Assembly: GCA_019634635.1 (NCBI GenBank)
Contig: JAHCBB010000002.1
Coordinates: 186,001-250,000, forward strand
Reading direction: 5' to 3'
DNA: 64,000 nt
From: Verrucomicrobiia bacterium
GTDB lineage: Bacteria > Verrucomicrobiota > Verrucomicrobiia > Limisphaerales > UBA9464
Each line of letters begins with the position of its first letter. Position 1 is the first letter of the stretch. This document shows positions 62,637-64,000 of this stretch, one piece after another. The notes under the pieces were generated by a model. It worked only from the letters and a program-made list of their open reading frames with translations, was not told the DNA's origin and searched no databases. The position numbers and the translations under genes were made by a program.

Positions 62637-64000
62637 ATGAGGAACTCGTCGGGGCCGACGGCCGTGCTGGGAGCGGTCCTGGTGATGGCGGCAGCAGGGC
62701 AGGGGCTTCACCCTCCGGGTTTCCGACCGTCACCCCCTGGAACTCACGCCCTGGTCGGGGCGCGGGTGTTCACGCGTCCCGACACGTCGTATTCCAATGC
62801 CACGGTGGTCATCCGTGATGGTCGCATCGCGGCCATCGGACCCGAAGTGACCCCGCCCGCCGACGCGCGGGTGTGGGATATGTCCGGCTTGATCGTCTAT
62901 CCGGGATTCTTCGATCCCTACCTCGCGCTGGAGGACAAGGTGCGTCCGGTTGCATCCCGGGGTGGCTCGGTGGTGGGCGATGGCGGACGCGAGGCCAGGG
63001 CCTCGGACGGCACCCAGGGGGCCGGCGGGTATCGCTTCTACGGATTGCCGAGTGGCGAGCGGGATGCCGGTGCTCCGGGCCCTGGATATTCGCTGACCTC
63101 CGTGACGCCGCAGCGGCGCATCGCGGACGGGTATGGTCCGGATCCAAAAAAGTTGGAGGAACTTCGGGAGTTGGGGTTCACCGCGGCCAATGTGGTGCCC
63201 GGGCACGGCATCTTTCGCGGACAGAGTGCCGTGGCGTTGCTGGGGGACGGTTCCCCCAATGAATCGTTGTTGATGCCGCGGACCGCCCTGGGGACCGCCC
63301 AGCACATCGCCTTTGAAGTTCCCGGAGGCGAGGGCGTGTTTCCGGATTCCCTGATGGGAACGATTGCGGCCGTCCGGCAGGCCTACCTCGACGCCGAGTG
63401 GTGGGGTGCCGCCCAGGCGGCGTTTGCCCGCGATCCGCTGCGTCGGACACGTCCGCCGGCCAACGAGGCGTTGGAGGCGTTGGCGGGTTCCCGTGGACAG
63501 CAGCCCGTCTTTTTTGAGCCGGGCAGCGTGCTCATGGTGGATCGCGCGCGCCGGATTGCGGCGGAGTTCGGCCTCAGCAATGCGGTGATCGTCGTCAGCG
63601 GCGGCGAATGGCGGCGGCCGGACCTGTTCTCTGGCGTGGGCGGCGCATACATCGTCCCCCTGAACTTTCCCGCACTGCCGAAGCTGCCTTCAGACGATGC
63701 CTGGGACAGCGTCAGCCTCGATGCCTTGCGGGCCTGGGATTGGGCACCGTCCAATCCGGAGCTGCTCGCCCGCTCGGGTGGGGCGGTGGCGCTGACGACG
63801 TTCGGCCTTCCGGACCGCAAGGATTTCCGGAAGAACCTCCGCGTCGCCCTGGACCGTGGGCTGACCGAGACGCAGGCCCTGGCCGCGCTCACAACGATCC
63901 CCGCCCAATTCTGCGGTGTGGAGGCCCTCCTGGGCACACTGGCCCCCGGAAAAATTGCCAACCTGACCGTTTGCGACGCCAAGGGGTACTTCGATCCGGA
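62637..64000 (+). CDS. Amidohydrolase-family protein, 3' end beyond window
   Basis: At least 454 residues, open to the window edge. The ATG at 62637 is followed by a signal peptide (TAVLGAVLVMAAAGQG). The amidohydrolase start is recognisable: ALVGARVFTRPD, VVIRDGRIAAIGPEV, MSGLIVYPGFFDPY, and near the C-terminus TIPAQFCGVEALLGTLAPG followed by KIANLTVCDA, the usual metal-dependent-hydrolase end. The HxH metal motif that should follow PGFFD is YLALEDK here, so the first zinc ligands are missing. Paired, partly degenerate amidohydrolases of this kind are common in Planctomycetes and Verrucomicrobia; the next gene, outside the window, may be the active partner. Confidence 0.82.
   Translation, partial: MRNSSGPTAVLGAVLVMAAAGQGLHPPGFRPSPPGTHALVGARVFTRPDTSYSNATVVIRDGRIAAIGPEVTPPADARVWDMSGLIVYPGFFDPYLALEDKVRPVASRGGSVVGDGGREARASDGTQGAGGYRFYGLPSGERDAGAPGPGYSLTSVTPQRRIADGYGPDPKKLEELRELGFTAANVVPGHGIFRGQSAVALLGDGSPNESLLMPRTALGTAQHIAFEVPGGEGVFPDSLMGTIAAVRQAYLDAEWWGAAQAAFARDPLRRTRPPANEALEALAGSRGQQPVFFEPGSVLMVDRARRIAAEFGLSNAVIVVSGGEWRRPDLFSGVGGAYIVPLNFPALPKLPSDDAWDSVSLDALRAWDWAPSNPELLARSGGAVALTTFGLPDRKDFRKNLRVALDRGLTETQALAALTTIPAQFCGVEALLGTLAPGKIANLTVCDAKGYFDP

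Overview
The window looks like a high-GC chromosomal segment from a Verrucomicrobiota bacterium, probably of the Pedosphaera/Limisphaera type. This is inferred from gene content: the paired DUF1549/DUF1553 and DUF1501 genes, a PVC-type haem protein, formylglycine-generating-enzyme (FGE)-like proteins, and very large secreted modular proteins that end in a common C-terminal tail. Nothing here fixes the genus.

Layout. 1-567: end of an FGE-like protein. 583-2433 (-): orphan ABC-2 permease. 2761-4061 (+): two-gene ThrE-type exporter. 4105-12433 (-): a tightly overlapped cbb3 oxidase operon in the order ccoI, ccoS, ccoN-ccoO fusion, ccoQ, ccoP, ccoG, ccoH/fixH and a SafE-type membrane protein, encoding a high-affinity terminal oxidase with its copper and assembly factors. 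12590-13651 (-): pheA. 13774-16570 (+): a secreted serine hydrolase and a degenerate CPBP membrane protein. 16741-17286 (-): a broken sialidase-like gene. 17443-20587 (+): a GT25 glycosyltransferase and a PVC haem protein. 20742-24193 (-): two oligopeptide ABC ATPases and a membrane-anchored unknown. 24388-28380 (+): the DUF1549/1553 plus DUF1501 pair. 28473-34451 (+): an unknown membrane protein, TerC, ExoD, RecJ and an MFS transporter that ends at a strong terminator.

34710-40317 is the most interesting part. An FGE-fold protein has a C-terminus with the signature of a diversity-generating retroelement (DGR) variable region. Strong hairpins and a 52-codon reading frame resembling the N-terminus of a DGR HRDC-type accessory protein follow it. 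A 1348-residue secreted CARDB protein starts 3 nt later. I found no reverse transcriptase or template repeat in the window, so this would be a target served in trans, or an orphan.

40318-52100 is an accessory-looking stretch. It holds a lower-GC unknown gene, a BspA-type leucine-rich-repeat protein with a sigma-54-like promoter, a duplicated fragment of the MFS gene from 10 kb away, a 1667-residue FG-GAP protein, moeA, and a vapBC-like toxin-antitoxin pair lying between two decayed copies of a WD40-protein tail. 52214-64000 returns to ordinary genes: a FmdB zinc ribbon, an S9 peptidase, tRNA-His, fumC, a small unknown, an 1866-residue sugar-dehydrogenase/cytochrome protein with repeated modules, and a truncated amidohydrolase-like gene at the edge.
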